DNA from: an uncultured Oceanisphaera sp.
Lineage (GTDB): Bacteria > Pseudomonadota > Gammaproteobacteria > Enterobacterales > Aeromonadaceae
Direction of reading: 5' to 3'
Assembly (NCBI RefSeq): GCF_947495715.1
Contig: NZ_CANLZU010000013.1
Span: 1 to 64,000 of the forward strand
Length of the DNA: 64,000 nucleotides
Below the pieces are notes generated by a model, which saw only the letters and a program-made list of their open reading frames with translations, was not told the origin of the DNA and ran no database searches. Of this stretch, positions 31,032 to 40,483 are shown one piece after another; within the stretch, counting starts at the first letter, position 1; each line of letters begins with the position of its first letter. Made by a program: the position numbers and the translations under genes.

Positions 31032-31090
31032 AAAAGCGTCACCGGCTGTTCACTATTCTTGAACCACCCTCGTTTCTGGAGTCACCACCG

Positions 31091-32080
31091 GTGAAAATCG
31101 CCTTTTTCAGCAGTCAACCTTACATGCAACAGCCCTTTACCGAGCACAATAAGGACTGTGGCTTCGATATCACCTGGTTCGAGGTACGACTGGAAGCGCA
31201 CACGGCGTCACTTTGCCAGGGCTTCGATGCGGTATGCGTGTTTGTGAACGACAAGCTGGGCGCCGATGTCATACAGTCTCTGTCATCCGCCGGGGTGCGT
31301 TTCATCGCCCTGCGCTGCGCCGGCTACAACAACGTGGATCTGGAGGCCGCCAGGGCCGCCGGCATCAAGGTGGTGCGAGTACCGGCCTATTCGCCGGAAG
31401 CGGTGGCAGAGCACACGGTGGGGTTGATGCTGACCCTCAACCGTCATATCCACAAGGCCTACCAGCGCACCCGGGACGCAAACTTCTCGCTAAACGGTCT
31501 GGTCGGTTTCAACATGCACGGCAAGACCGCCGGCATCATAGGTACCGGCAAAATAGGCATGGCCACGCTGCGCATACTACAGGGGCTGGGCATGAAGCTG
31601 CTGGCACACGATCCGGTCGAAAATCCCGAGGCCCAGGCCATCGGGGCTCATTACGTTTCTCTAGAGCGGCTGTTTACCGAGGCCGACGTCATCACACTGC
31701 ACTGCCCACTGCTACCGGAAAATTATCATCTGCTGCGGCGTGAGAGCTTCGAACAGATGAAAGACGGGGTGATGATCATCAACACCAGCCGGGGCGGCCT
31801 GCTCCACGCCCAGGATGCCATCGAGGCCATCAACAGCGGTAAAATCGGCAGCCTGGGGCTGGACGTCTATGAAGAGGAGGAAAACCTGTTCTTCAGCGAC
31901 AAGTCCTGTGAAATCATCCATGATGACACCTTTCATCTACTGTCAACCTATCCCAACGTGCTTCTGACCGGCCACCAGGCGTTTCTGACCCGGGAGGCGC
32001 TCGCCGCCATCGCCCGGATCACCCTGGACAACCTGCAACAACTGTCCCGCAACGAAGCTTGTGATAATCAAATCAATTAA
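31091..32080 (+). CDS. ldhA: fermentative D-lactate dehydrogenase
   Basis: LdhA reduces pyruvate to D-lactate with NADH. The 329-residue product from GTG 31091 has exactly the E. coli LdhA length and starts VKIAFFSSQPYMQ. Family motifs are ALRCAGYNNVDLEAA, the nucleotide-binding GIIGTGKIGMATL, the HCPLLPENYHLL loop, NTSRGGLL and GHQAFLT, with the catalytic Arg, Glu and His in their usual places. A longer frame from 31028 lacks support. ldhA-hslJ is the same neighbour pair as in E. coli. Confidence 0.95.
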   Translation: MKIAFFSSQPYMQQPFTEHNKDCGFDITWFEVRLEAHTASLCQGFDAVCVFVNDKLGADVIQSLSSAGVRFIALRCAGYNNVDLEAARAAGIKVVRVPAYSPEAVAEHTVGLMLTLNRHIHKAYQRTRDANFSLNGLVGFNMHGKTAGIIGTGKIGMATLRILQGLGMKLLAHDPVENPEAQAIGAHYVSLERLFTEADVITLHCPLLPENYHLLRRESFEQMKDGVMIINTSRGGLLHAQDAIEAINSGKIGSLGLDVYEEEENLFFSDKSCEIIHDDTFHLLSTYPNVLLTGHQAFLTREALAAIARITLDNLQQLSRNEACDNQIN

Positions 32081-32089
32081 GGAATCTTT

Positions 32090-32518
32090 ATGAAAACCAC
32101 CCTCGTCATGAAAACAACCATTGCCGCCGCCACCGCCCTGCTGCTTAGCGCCTGTAGCGGCGGCCTCAAGGTGGTCGAGTCCGACCTGCAGCATCACCAC
32201 TGGAATCTGACCGCCATCAACGGCGTGGCCGTCGACCCGGAGATCAAGTCGGATCTGGAAATTGCCGAGCACTTCACTATCAACGGCATGGCCGGCTGTA
32301 ACCGCTTCTTCGGCAGCGCCACCCTGGAGCAGAACCGGCTGAAAGCCGATCCCCTGGCCAGTACCAAGATGGCCTGCGACCCGGTAGCGCAAAAAGTGGA
32401 AACCGCCGTATTGCAGACGCTGGGCGAGGGTGCCACCGTCAACAATCAGGGCCAGCAGCTGGAGCTGGTCGGCGAGCAATACACCCTCACCTATCAACTG
32501 GCCGACTGGATGAAATGA
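32090..32518 (+). CDS. hslJ: META-domain lipoprotein, HslJ-like
   Basis: The 142-residue protein has a lipoprotein signal with lipobox LLSAC and a META domain containing the diagnostic NGMAGCNRFFG and TKMACDP segments. HslJ in E. coli is a heat-inducible outer membrane-associated protein linked to novobiocin tolerance. A second in-frame ATG at 32108 (MKTTIAAATA) would give a shorter, more typical signal peptide. It follows ldhA by nine bases and overlaps trxC. Confidence 0.9.
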   Translation: MKTTLVMKTTIAAATALLLSACSGGLKVVESDLQHHHWNLTAINGVAVDPEIKSDLEIAEHFTINGMAGCNRFFGSATLEQNRLKADPLASTKMACDPVAQKVETAVLQTLGEGATVNNQGQQLELVGEQYTLTYQLADWMK

Positions 32519-32952
32519 TGAGCGACCACTTCCTGATCTGCCCCGCCTGTCAGGCCAAGAACCGGGTGCCCGGCGAGCGCCTGCAACAGGCACCGCAATG
32601 CGGTAAATGCAAGGCGCCCCTGCTGCCGTCCCAACCGCTGACGCTGGACGGCCCCCTGATGGACCGGCTGCTGGCAAACGAAACCCTGCCGCTGGTGGTC
32701 GACTTCTGGGCGCCCTGGTGCGGCCCCTGCCAGAGCATGGCACCGGTGTTTTCGGCCGCCGCCGGCGAGGTGGCCGGTCAACTGCGGCTGGCCAAGCTGG
32801 ACACCGAGGCCCACCAGGCCGCCGCCTCCCGCTTCGGCATTCGCTCCATCCCGACCCTGATCGCCTTCAAAAATGGCAAGGAAATTGCCCGTCAGTCCGG
32901 TGCTCTCTCCGCCGGGCAACTCAGGCAGTGGCTGCAAAACCTGTCGGTATAA
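32515..32952 (+). CDS. trxC: thioredoxin 2 with N-terminal zinc finger
   Basis: TrxC is a cytosolic disulfide reductase important in oxidative stress. The 145-residue protein has an N-terminal Cys4 zinc motif (CPACQAKN...CGKC) and the thioredoxin active site WAPWCGPC near residue 67, then the cis-proline segment RSIPTLIAFKNGK. The start overlaps the hslJ stop (ATGATGA). Confidence 0.95.
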   Translation: MMSDHFLICPACQAKNRVPGERLQQAPQCGKCKAPLLPSQPLTLDGPLMDRLLANETLPLVVDFWAPWCGPCQSMAPVFSAAAGEVAGQLRLAKLDTEAHQAAASRFGIRSIPTLIAFKNGKEIARQSGALSAGQLRQWLQNLSV

Positions 32953-32961
32953 AGACGCCCT

Positions 32962-32988
32962 CGCAGAGTGCCGCCACCGTGCTCTGCG
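32962..32988 (+). terminator. possible terminator after trxC
   Basis: CGCAGAG and CTCTGCG can pair around a 13-base loop ten bases after the trxC stop. The T run comes only about 20 bases later (ATTTTTTG near 33000), so termination efficiency is doubtful. Confidence 0.35.
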
Positions 32989-33095
32989 GCTTCATTCATA
33001 TTTTTTGACCAAGTTCGGCGAATTTATCCGCTGTGATCCGTTGGTCGGTTTGCCCACACTAGACTCAGCATATTCATCCAGATGAGGAGAACGGT

Positions 33096-34082
33096 ATGGG
33101 CAAGCTGGTTGAGGGCATCTGGCATGATGTCTGGTATGACACCGAGGAAAACAAGGGCCGCTTCAAGCGCAGCGAGAGTCAATTTCGCAACTGGATAACC
33201 ACCGACGGAGCAGCCGGCCCCACCGGTAAGTCCGGCTTTGCTGCCGAGGCCGGGCGCTATCACCTGTATGTGTCGCTTGCCTGCCCCTGGGCGCACCGCA
33301 CCCTGATGATGCGCAGCCTCAAGGGGCTGGAAGACATGATATCGGTCTCGGTAGTCCATCCGCTGATGGGCGAACACGGCTGGACCTTTAACACCGATTT
33401 CGAAGGCGCTACCGGCGATGCGCTTTACCGGCACGACTATCTGTATCAGCTGTACCTGAAGGCCGACGCCGGGTATTCCGGCCGGGTTACGGTGCCGGTG
33501 CTGTGGGACAAGCAACAGGAAACCATCGTCAGCAACGAGTCCGCCGATATCATCCGCATGCTGGGCGGCGCCTTCGATCATCTCGGTGCCAGGGCCGATG
33601 ATTACTACCCCAGAGAGCTGCGGCTGCACATCGACGACATCAATGCCGAGGTATACGACACCATCAACAACGGCGTATACAAGGCCGGCTTCGCCACCCG
33701 TCAGCCCGCCTATGACGACGCCGTCAGCGCCCTGTTCACCGGACTGGATCGGCTGGAGCAACGACTGGACCAGCAGCGCTACCTTGTCGGTAACCGGCTG
33801 ACCGAGGCCGATATCCGGCTGTGGACGACCCTGGTCCGCTTCGACGCCGTCTACCACACCCACTTCAAGTGCGATCACCGCAAAATAAGCGAATATCCCA
33901 ACCTTTACGGTTTTTTACGCGACCTTTATCAGCACGCGGGCATCGCCGATACCCTGAACATGAGCCATATTCGCCATCATTATTTTTGCAGCCACCCGAG
34001 CATCAATCCCCATGGCATTATCTCCATCGGGCCGGCTCAGGACTGGTCAGCCGCTCACGACCGAGCGAGCCGCTTTGCGTAA
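33096..34082 (+). CDS. yqjG: glutathionyl-hydroquinone reductase YqjG
   Basis: The 328-residue protein has exactly the length of E. coli YqjG and closely similar sequence. It carries WHDVWYDT at the N-terminus, the active-site cysteine in SLACPWAHRTL (near residue 63), VTVPVLWDK and IVSNESADIIRM, and the C-terminal GIISIGP. These Xi-class glutathione transferases reduce glutathionyl-hydroquinones. It lies directly upstream of a pirin gene, with an 11-base gap. Confidence 0.95.
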   Translation: MGKLVEGIWHDVWYDTEENKGRFKRSESQFRNWITTDGAAGPTGKSGFAAEAGRYHLYVSLACPWAHRTLMMRSLKGLEDMISVSVVHPLMGEHGWTFNTDFEGATGDALYRHDYLYQLYLKADAGYSGRVTVPVLWDKQQETIVSNESADIIRMLGGAFDHLGARADDYYPRELRLHIDDINAEVYDTINNGVYKAGFATRQPAYDDAVSALFTGLDRLEQRLDQQRYLVGNRLTEADIRLWTTLVRFDAVYHTHFKCDHRKISEYPNLYGFLRDLYQHAGIADTLNMSHIRHHYFCSHPSINPHGIISIGPAQDWSAAHDRASRFA

Positions 34083-34092
34083 GGAATTGAAC

Positions 34093-34938
34093 ATGAACAA
34101 CAGAACAATAATGGCGCTATATCCGGCAAAGGCCACCAGCGACGGCGCCGGTGTCAAACTCAAACGCGCCCTGGGCCAGACCCAGCAGCAGCGTATGGAC
34201 CCCTTTTTGATGATGGATAACTTCTCGTCGAATGAAGCCGACGACTACATTGCCGGCTTTCCCGACCATCCGCATAGGGGCTTTGAGACCATCACCTACA
34301 TGCTCGACGGTCACATGCTGCACCGGGACCACATGGGTAATGAAGGCCATTTGCGGGCCGGCGATGTGCAGTGGATGAACGCCGGCCGGGGCGTGATTCA
34401 TTCCGAGATGCCCCAGCAGGAATCCGGCCGTATGCGCGGCTTTCAGATCTGGCTCAACCTGCCTGCCGCCCTCAAGATGCAGCCGGCCCGCTATCGGGAT
34501 ATTCCCGCCGCCGAGCTGCCGAGAATGACGCTGGACGATGGCGGTGAGCTGGTGCTGCTGGCGGGCACGCTGAGCCTGAACGGGCGAACGCTGAAAGGGC
34601 CGATACAAAGCGAACACACTCGGCCGCTGATCGTGGATGTTCGGCTGGCGGCCGGTCAACGCCTGACGCTGCCGGTTCCCGCCGGTCTCAGTGCGCTGGT
34701 GTATGCCTTTGAAGGCAGCCTCACGCTTGGCGACACCGCCTTGCCCAACGAGAATACGGCGCTGCTCGGCGACGGCGACCAGCTGCCGTTACGGGCCGGT
34801 GATGCGGGCGGACGTCTGTTGCTGCTGGCAGGAAAGGCGCTGAATGAACCCATTGCGCAATACGGCCCCTTCGTCATGAATACAGAACAGCAAATTGAGC
34901 AGGCGATCATGGATTATCAGGCGGGCAAGCTGGTATAA
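34093..34938 (+). CDS. pirin family protein
   Basis: The 281-residue bicupin has the pirin metal-binding region FPDHPHRGFETITYMLDG, then HRDHMGNEGHLRAGDVQWMNAGRGVIHSE, which supplies the His/Glu ligands. Some bacterial pirins are quercetinases or redox-linked regulators; the activity here is unknown. The start ATG 34093 follows TAAGGAATTGAAC; the frame extends upstream into yqjG without family features. Confidence 0.92.
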   Translation: MNNRTIMALYPAKATSDGAGVKLKRALGQTQQQRMDPFLMMDNFSSNEADDYIAGFPDHPHRGFETITYMLDGHMLHRDHMGNEGHLRAGDVQWMNAGRGVIHSEMPQQESGRMRGFQIWLNLPAALKMQPARYRDIPAAELPRMTLDDGGELVLLAGTLSLNGRTLKGPIQSEHTRPLIVDVRLAAGQRLTLPVPAGLSALVYAFEGSLTLGDTALPNENTALLGDGDQLPLRAGDAGGRLLLLAGKALNEPIAQYGPFVMNTEQQIEQAIMDYQAGKLV

Positions 34939-34963
34939 GGAGGTTTTTACTCCTGTGGAATGC

Positions 34964-35383
34964 ATGATGGATCAACTCGAACAACAGCGCCTGACGCACA
35001 TCCTGAATCAGACGCGCAGCATTGCTCTGGTGGGCGCCTCCAACCGGCCGGAGCGAGCCAGTTACCAGGTAATGGAATACCTGCTGCAACATGGGTATCA
35101 GGTGCATCCGGTCAACCCGCAACTGGCCGGCGCCGTCATTCTCGGCCAGACCTGCGTTGCCGAACTGGACGAGCTGGATCAGCCGGTACAGCTGATCAAC
35201 GTATTCCGTCGGGGCGAATATGCCGCCGACATCGCTATCGAAGCCATAGAGCATGAGGCCAAGTGCCTGTGGCTACAGGAAGGCGTGCAGAGTGTGGCGG
35301 CCGCCGAGTCGGCCGCCGAAGCCGAGCTGGAATATGTGGAAGGCCTCTGCATCAAGAAGGTGCATAGGCAACTGTTGAGCTAA
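34964..35383 (+). CDS. CoA-binding domain protein (YccU-like)
   Basis: The roughly 139-residue protein is a stand-alone Rossmann-type CoA-binding domain: SIALVGASNRPERASYQVMEYLLQHGYQVHPVNP near the N-terminus and LWLQEGVQS later. The start is uncertain. AAGGAGG at 34937-34943 is best spaced for a GTG at 34955, while ATGATG at 34964 has only a weak site. GGAG of that site can pair with CTCC at 34950-34953, which could hide it. E. coli YccU has 137 residues. Confidence 0.9.
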   Translation: MMDQLEQQRLTHILNQTRSIALVGASNRPERASYQVMEYLLQHGYQVHPVNPQLAGAVILGQTCVAELDELDQPVQLINVFRRGEYAADIAIEAIEHEAKCLWLQEGVQSVAAAESAAEAELEYVEGLCIKKVHRQLLS

Positions 35384-35402
35384 AGCCGCCTGCATCAACA
35401 AC

Positions 35403-35429
35403 AAAAAAGGAGCCTGGGGCTCCTTTTTT
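35403..35429 (+). terminator. intrinsic terminator after the CoA-binding gene
   Basis: AAAAAAGGAGCC and GGCTCCTTTTTT form a perfect stem with a three-base loop and a T run. It can end the plus-strand pirin/CoA-binding transcript and, being symmetrical, also the convergent copper chaperone gene. Confidence 0.88.
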
Positions 35430-35458
35430 CGTTTATCCCTTTAAAGGATCAATGTCGG

Positions 35459-35935
35459 TTAATGCTGATCGTGGCCGTGGCCCTGCGCTTTGGCCGGCTC
35501 GGCATCCACCGCCACTTCCACTTCCAGGTCACCGGCCTCTTTGAAGTGCAACGTCAGCGGAAAGCGCTCGCCGGCCGCCGACACCTGCTTCAGGCCCATC
35601 AGCATCAGGTGATGACCACCCGGCGCCAGCGTCTGCTCGCCACCGGCCGGGATCACCAGCTCGTTCAGCTGGCGCATTTTCATCACGTCGCCGTCCTTGA
35701 TGTGGGTATGAATTTCCACTTTCTCCGCGATCGGGCTATCGGCGCTCAGCAGTACGTCGTCGGTCTCGCCCTTGTTGGTGACCGTGAGATAGGCCACCCC
35801 TGTGGTGGCCACCGGCGGCAGGGGGCGACTCCAGGGGTGGGCAATATCCAGATCGCCGCCATGGTAGTCGTGGGCCGAGACTGCGGCAGAGCCCAGCAGC
35901 ATGACCGAGGCAAACAAGATTCGTAGTGGTGCCAT
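35459..35935 (-). CDS. PCu(A)C copper chaperone
   Basis: The 158-residue periplasmic protein has a signal peptide (ending near AAVSAHDYH) and the PCu(A)C core: IAHPWSRPLPP, VEIHTHIKDGDVMKMR and PGGHHLMLMGLK, giving the H-M-H-M copper ligand set. A His-rich C-terminal tail (GHGHDQH) adds metal sites. Such proteins deliver Cu(I) to cytochrome oxidase or other cuproenzymes. No oxidase or Sco gene is adjacent. Confidence 0.93.
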   Translation of the reverse strand: MAPLRILFASVMLLGSAAVSAHDYHGGDLDIAHPWSRPLPPVATTGVAYLTVTNKGETDDVLLSADSPIAEKVEIHTHIKDGDVMKMRQLNELVIPAGGEQTLAPGGHHLMLMGLKQVSAAGERFPLTLHFKEAGDLEVEVAVDAEPAKAQGHGHDQH

Positions 35936-36113
35936 TATGTCATTCCTTTCAGATGATTAGGTTCGATCCATTGATAAGTAAGCTGATGGTAGTTTCCATC
36001 CGGTATTATGTCATTGGTACCTGTAAGAGAGGGGGATGTGCGCCTCGCATTCTACAGCAAGGCCAGATAGTCCGTAAGTGAATGACTGTCGGCGAAGAGA
36101 AACTGGCGTTTAT

Positions 36114-37943
36114 TCAGGCGGTAATCGGCAGCTCAAGAAAGTCATCAACAGGCATGGGCTTATGGTATTTGAAGCCCTGCAGATAATCGCAGCCCTGGTG
36201 CTGCAGCCAGGCTTCCTGCTCACCGTGTTCCACCCCTTCGGCCACCACCTTCAGCCCCAGGCCTCTGGCCATGCCGAGAATAGACAGGGTAATGGCGCAA
36301 TCATCCGGATCTCCGGGCAGATCCTGAATGAAGGATCGATCGATTTTCAGCTTGGTAAACGGCAGATTCTTGAGTCGTAACAGCGAGGAGTAACCGGTGC
36401 CAAAATCGTCGATAGACAAGGTGATCCCCATGCGCACCAGCTCTTCCAGCGTGCAGCGCAACACTGTTGAGTCACCCTTGATGGCGTCTTCGATCACCTC
36501 CAGTTCCAGCTGCGTGCCCAGCACCTGATAACGCTGCAGACTTTCCCAGACTTTATCCGCCAGCTGGGGATCCATTATCGAGTCGGCAGAAAGGTTCACC
36601 GCCACCGGCGGCATCGGCAAATCCTGTTCACGGGCCCGCTGTATATCCCGACATACCTGGTTCAGCACCCAGAGATCCAGCGCGGCGATTAAGCCGGTTT
36701 CGTAGGCCAGCGGCAGAAAATCGGCCGGCGACATAAAGCCCTGGGTCTCATGCTGCCAGCGCACCAGGGCTTCGGCACTGACCACAGCGCTGCCGTCAGC
36801 AGACATAATCGGCTGATAAAACACGCTCAGACCATGGTGGGCGATGGCGTCGGTGAGCTGGCTTTCCAGCAGAAACCGCGCCTTGGCCGTGGTTGAAATA
36901 TCCTGATTGTAATATTGCGCCTGACGCCGGCCACAGGCCTTGGCATGGTACATGGCCGACTCACTGTGCCGAAGCAGGGTGGACACGTCGCCGCCATCAC
37001 CGGGGAACAGAGAAATACCGATACTGGCACTGACCTGGACTTTCTGCTCCCCGACGCTGATGGGGTAGTTGACCGTTTCCAGAATGGTCGCCACCGTCTC
37101 GTCCATGGTCGCTTCCCCCGCTGGAAACCGGTAGATCATGGCAAACTCGTCTCCACCGACCCGCGCCACCATCTCCTTGCCCGGTAGCAGCATGCCGCGC
37201 AACCGGGCCGCCACCTCGCTCACCACGGCGTCACCGACCTGCTGCCCCATGCCGTTATTGATGGCATTGAGCCGGTCGATGTCGAACCACAGCAGGGCAA
37301 ACGATACCGGCGTCTGCTGCTCAATCTGCTGCTGAATATGATTGCGCAGCGAGCGCAGGTTCAGCAGGCCGGTAAAATCATCATGATGGGTAATGTAGTC
37401 CAGCTCTTTGCGGCTGTTCAGCCAGGCCTCGTGGGTATTGATCAGGCTGATGGTATCGGCGATGGCAGTCACGCAGGCGATATCGGCCAGGCTCCACTGT
37501 CGTGATTGCCGGTGTTCCAGGCAGATGACACCACTCAGGCGATTGCCATCGAAGATAGGCGCATCCAGCATGGAGACCACTGGCCGGCTTGCATCCGGAT
37601 AATACGGATGAAAAGAGCGAGTGCGCGGGTCGCTACATACCTCTTCGGCACAGATAATGTCGGCGGCATCCAGCGCCAGAAAATAAGCCGGGTGCCGATC
37701 GCGGCTCAGGCTGAACCCCGGATTCGGGTTCGTCGAAAGCGGGGGATAAAGCACCTCACGATCGAGGCGATGAGCACAGGGGCTCAGCGTCCAGATGCTG
37801 ACGTTGTCGACCTTCAGCAGCTCACCACAGAGGGCGCTGAGAGCTTCCAGCTTCTTGCGCTTGTTCTGCCCGGTAAAGCCCCGACCGTGCAACAGCTGCG
37901 TCAGGGCCTTGTGATAACCGAAAAAGGTCTGAATTTGTTCCAC
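36114..37943 (-). CDS. GAF-GGDEF-EAL cyclic di-GMP protein
   Basis: The roughly 609-residue cytosolic protein has an N-terminal GAF-like sensor (about 25-175), a diguanylate cyclase domain with intact RVGGDEF, and a phosphodiesterase domain with EALVRW, VAVNLS, DDFGTGYSS, KLKIDRSF, VVAEGVE and LQGFKYHKP, so both halves look catalytically competent. The position of the product-inhibition RxxD site before GGDEF is not conserved. The start could be GTG 37943 or TTG 37991; the former has a weak GGA site. Confidence 0.88.
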   Translation of the reverse strand: MEQIQTFFGYHKALTQLLHGRGFTGQNKRKKLEALSALCGELLKVDNVSIWTLSPCAHRLDREVLYPPLSTNPNPGFSLSRDRHPAYFLALDAADIICAEEVCSDPRTRSFHPYYPDASRPVVSMLDAPIFDGNRLSGVICLEHRQSRQWSLADIACVTAIADTISLINTHEAWLNSRKELDYITHHDDFTGLLNLRSLRNHIQQQIEQQTPVSFALLWFDIDRLNAINNGMGQQVGDAVVSEVAARLRGMLLPGKEMVARVGGDEFAMIYRFPAGEATMDETVATILETVNYPISVGEQKVQVSASIGISLFPGDGGDVSTLLRHSESAMYHAKACGRRQAQYYNQDISTTAKARFLLESQLTDAIAHHGLSVFYQPIMSADGSAVVSAEALVRWQHETQGFMSPADFLPLAYETGLIAALDLWVLNQVCRDIQRAREQDLPMPPVAVNLSADSIMDPQLADKVWESLQRYQVLGTQLELEVIEDAIKGDSTVLRCTLEELVRMGITLSIDDFGTGYSSLLRLKNLPFTKLKIDRSFIQDLPGDPDDCAITLSILGMARGLGLKVVAEGVEHGEQEAWLQHQGCDYLQGFKYHKPMPVDDFLELPITA

Positions 37944-38168
37944 AGATAGTCCGTTAGCCGTTGTGATACCAAACCATAATGGCAAACCCAATTGACACTG
38001 TCCATGCAGATTCCGGCTTCAATATGAAAACCGTCGTCCCCCGCAAGTTTTTATAAGGTTATGTTTTAAATAAGAATTATTGAATATTAATCTCATCGGC
38101 GAAACGACGGCTTAGCGCATGCCCGTCAAACAACATTCCCGTATCGGCAGGGGCCGACGCACTGGCGG

Positions 38169-38414
38169 TTACTCTTCACGCACTATGGTTACCTGACTGA
38201 AGCCCAGCTTGCGAAAGTATTCTTCACGAAAGTCCTTCATGGTCTTGCGGTCGTTGCGGCTGACATTGGCCACCTGACTTTCCATGCGGTGAAACTCGGT
38301 CAGATCCACCCCTTCCGCCGTGGCGATGGCGTCATAGACGCTGTGATGCTTGTCATTGGCGAAACCGATTTCTTTTTGCTGCTTGTGATAGTGGTAACTG
38401 ATACGAAAGGCCAT
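38169..38414 (-). CDS. DUF2960 family small protein
   Basis: The 81-residue protein (MAFRISYHYHKQQKEIGF) matches the DUF2960 family as I remember it from Vibrio and Shewanella: KHHSVYDAIATAEGVDLTEF, MESQVA and KDFREEYFRKLGF. Function is unknown. ATG 38414 gives the family length; a 15-residue upstream extension is not supported. It is divergent from the dctB-like sensor gene. Confidence 0.8.
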   Translation of the reverse strand: MAFRISYHYHKQQKEIGFANDKHHSVYDAIATAEGVDLTEFHRMESQVANVSRNDRKTMKDFREEYFRKLGFSQVTIVREE

Positions 38415-38527
38415 GGTGGTATGTATTCCCCGGAAAAATGCCATTGTCGCCGCAACCACGGTGCCGACTCAAGCCTTCCCTGCGAAGACAGATTCCCATC
38501 CGCCCCTCGGCAGCGCATAATCGGGGC

Positions 38528-40483
38528 ATGAAACGAATGGACTCTTTTCCGGCTTCTGCTGCAATGCGCGAGCGCAGCCCGCTCATTCTGCTGCTGTTGC
38601 TGGGCATGGCGCTGCTCGCCTTCGTGCTGACCAGCTCGGCACGCATGCAAGCCATGGAGCAAATCCGCGAACAGGCCGATGCCAATCTCAGCCGTTATAT
38701 CGTCAGCCTGCAGTATCAGCTCGACCGGCACCGGGATTTACCTCGCCTGCTGGCCAGCCAGCAGCAGCTGATCAGCCTGCTCGAACATCCCGGCAATGCG
38801 CAGAACATCGACACCGCCAACCGCTACCTGGCCTGGGTCAATGCCACCATGGGGGCCACCGACAGCTATGTGATCGGTACCGACGGCATCACCCTGGCGG
38901 CCAGCAACTGGGATCAACCCCACTCCTTTATCGGCAACGACTACAGTTTTCGCCCCTATTTCCAGCAGGCAATGGAAGGCGGTGCCGGTCGCTATTTCGC
39001 CCTGGGCAATACCTCCCGGGTACGGGGTTATTTCTTTTCCTACCCGGTGCTCCAGGCCGGTCAGATCATCGGGATCGTCGTGGTCAAGGTCGATCTGGAA
39101 GACATCGAAGCCGACTGGAGCGATCCTCTGCAGGATATTCTGGTGATGGACGAAGACGGCGTGATCTTCATTTCCACCCGGGCCTACTGGCGCTTTCGCA
39201 CCCTCGGTTACTTGCCGGAAGTCGGCAGGCAGACACTTCGGCAGTCTTACGGTAATCATGAGTCACAACCCCGGGCAGGCCGCCCACCAGTCGGTCCGGC
39301 GGCGAGCCGGCTCACCGAAATGGATGTTGCCCGTATCAGCGCCAGTCGCCGTTACGGCCAGGCTCCGCTGCTGCCACTCGATATCATTCGTCGGGAAGTC
39401 ACCGAACAGGGCGATCTGCTGCTGACGCTGGTCGATACCCCGGGCATTTCGTCCGACCGGCAATCCGGCCGAGCCGGCCATTACCTGCTGAGAAGCCGGC
39501 TACTGCCCGACGCCGGCATGCGGGTTGCGGTGCTGGCCAGCCTGCGTCCCTTGCAGAGCAGCCTTCTCAAGACCCTGGGCCTGGGCCTCACCTTCTACCT
39601 GATTCTGGCCGCGCTGGTGCTGTTTTTCAGCGCCCGCCACCGAATGAAGCAACAGCACCAGGCCGAGCTGCAGCAAGCGCACGAAGCGCTGGAGCTGCGC
39701 GTCAAACTGCGCACCCGGGAGCTGACCGATGCCAACCAGCGCCTGCAACAGGAAATGGAACAGCATCATCAGACCCAGAACCAGCTGATTCAGACCGCCA
39801 AGCTGGCCGTCCTCGGCCAGTTGTCTGCCGGCATCAACCATGAACTCAGCCAGCCGATCACCGCCATCCGCCATTTCGCCGACAACGGTCGCAAGCTGCT
39901 CACCCGGGGCAGAGCCGAGGCGGTAACCACCAATCTGGCCGAAATAGCCGGGCTGGCCGATCGCATGGCGGCCATTCTGCAGCCGCTCAGGGAGTTCGCC
40001 CGCCCACAGCAGGAGTCCGGGCGGAGCGTCAATCTGCAGCATCTGCGCCAGGGGGTCATGGTGATCATGGGCAGCCAGCTGGAGCAGCAACAGGTCGACA
40101 TCAGCTGGCCAGAAGGACTGGAGCGGCTCTGGGTGACCGGCGACATCGGCCGGCTGGAACAGGTGCTGGTCAACCTGATCGGCAACGCCCTGCAGGCCAT
40201 GATCGGACAGTCGTCTCCCCGCATCGAGATCACGCTCGACAGCCAACCCCAATGGGTACGGCTGAGCGTGCGCGATCGGGGGCCGGGCCTGCCCCCCGAC
40301 GCCCTGACTCATGTATTCGAGCCTTTCTACACCACCAAGCCGACCGGTATGGGGCTGGGGCTGTCCATTTCCCACCGTATCGTCCATAGCCTTAACGGCA
40401 GACTGGAAGCCGCCAATCACCCGCAAGGTGGTGCCCTGTTCACCCTGACGTTGCCATCGTATTCACCTCAGGAGCATGCATGA
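38528..40483 (+). CDS. dctB: DctB-like C4-dicarboxylate sensor histidine kinase
   Basis: The 651-residue kinase has TM1 (about 17-37), a large periplasmic double-Cache region (with AWVNATMGATDSYVIG and NDYSFRPYFQQAMEGG), TM2 near 340-360, then a coiled coil, the H-box GQLSAGINHELSQPI, and ATPase motifs NLIGNALQAM, DRGPGLPP and GMGLGLSI. The layout matches DctB. It overlaps the dctD start by four bases. The likely signal is the substrate of the TRAP operon downstream. Confidence 0.9.
   Translation: MKRMDSFPASAAMRERSPLILLLLLGMALLAFVLTSSARMQAMEQIREQADANLSRYIVSLQYQLDRHRDLPRLLASQQQLISLLEHPGNAQNIDTANRYLAWVNATMGATDSYVIGTDGITLAASNWDQPHSFIGNDYSFRPYFQQAMEGGAGRYFALGNTSRVRGYFFSYPVLQAGQIIGIVVVKVDLEDIEADWSDPLQDILVMDEDGVIFISTRAYWRFRTLGYLPEVGRQTLRQSYGNHESQPRAGRPPVGPAASRLTEMDVARISASRRYGQAPLLPLDIIRREVTEQGDLLLTLVDTPGISSDRQSGRAGHYLLRSRLLPDAGMRVAVLASLRPLQSSLLKTLGLGLTFYLILAALVLFFSARHRMKQQHQAELQQAHEALELRVKLRTRELTDANQRLQQEMEQHHQTQNQLIQTAKLAVLGQLSAGINHELSQPITAIRHFADNGRKLLTRGRAEAVTTNLAEIAGLADRMAAILQPLREFARPQQESGRSVNLQHLRQGVMVIMGSQLEQQQVDISWPEGLERLWVTGDIGRLEQVLVNLIGNALQAMIGQSSPRIEITLDSQPQWVRLSVRDRGPGLPPDALTHVFEPFYTTKPTGMGLGLSISHRIVHSLNGRLEAANHPQGGALFTLTLPSYSPQEHA

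Noticed and set aside
38045-38168. Gap between the GGDEF-EAL and DUF2960 genes as an RNA gene
   Set aside because: No hairpin with T run, no promoter pair and no cloverleaf could be identified.
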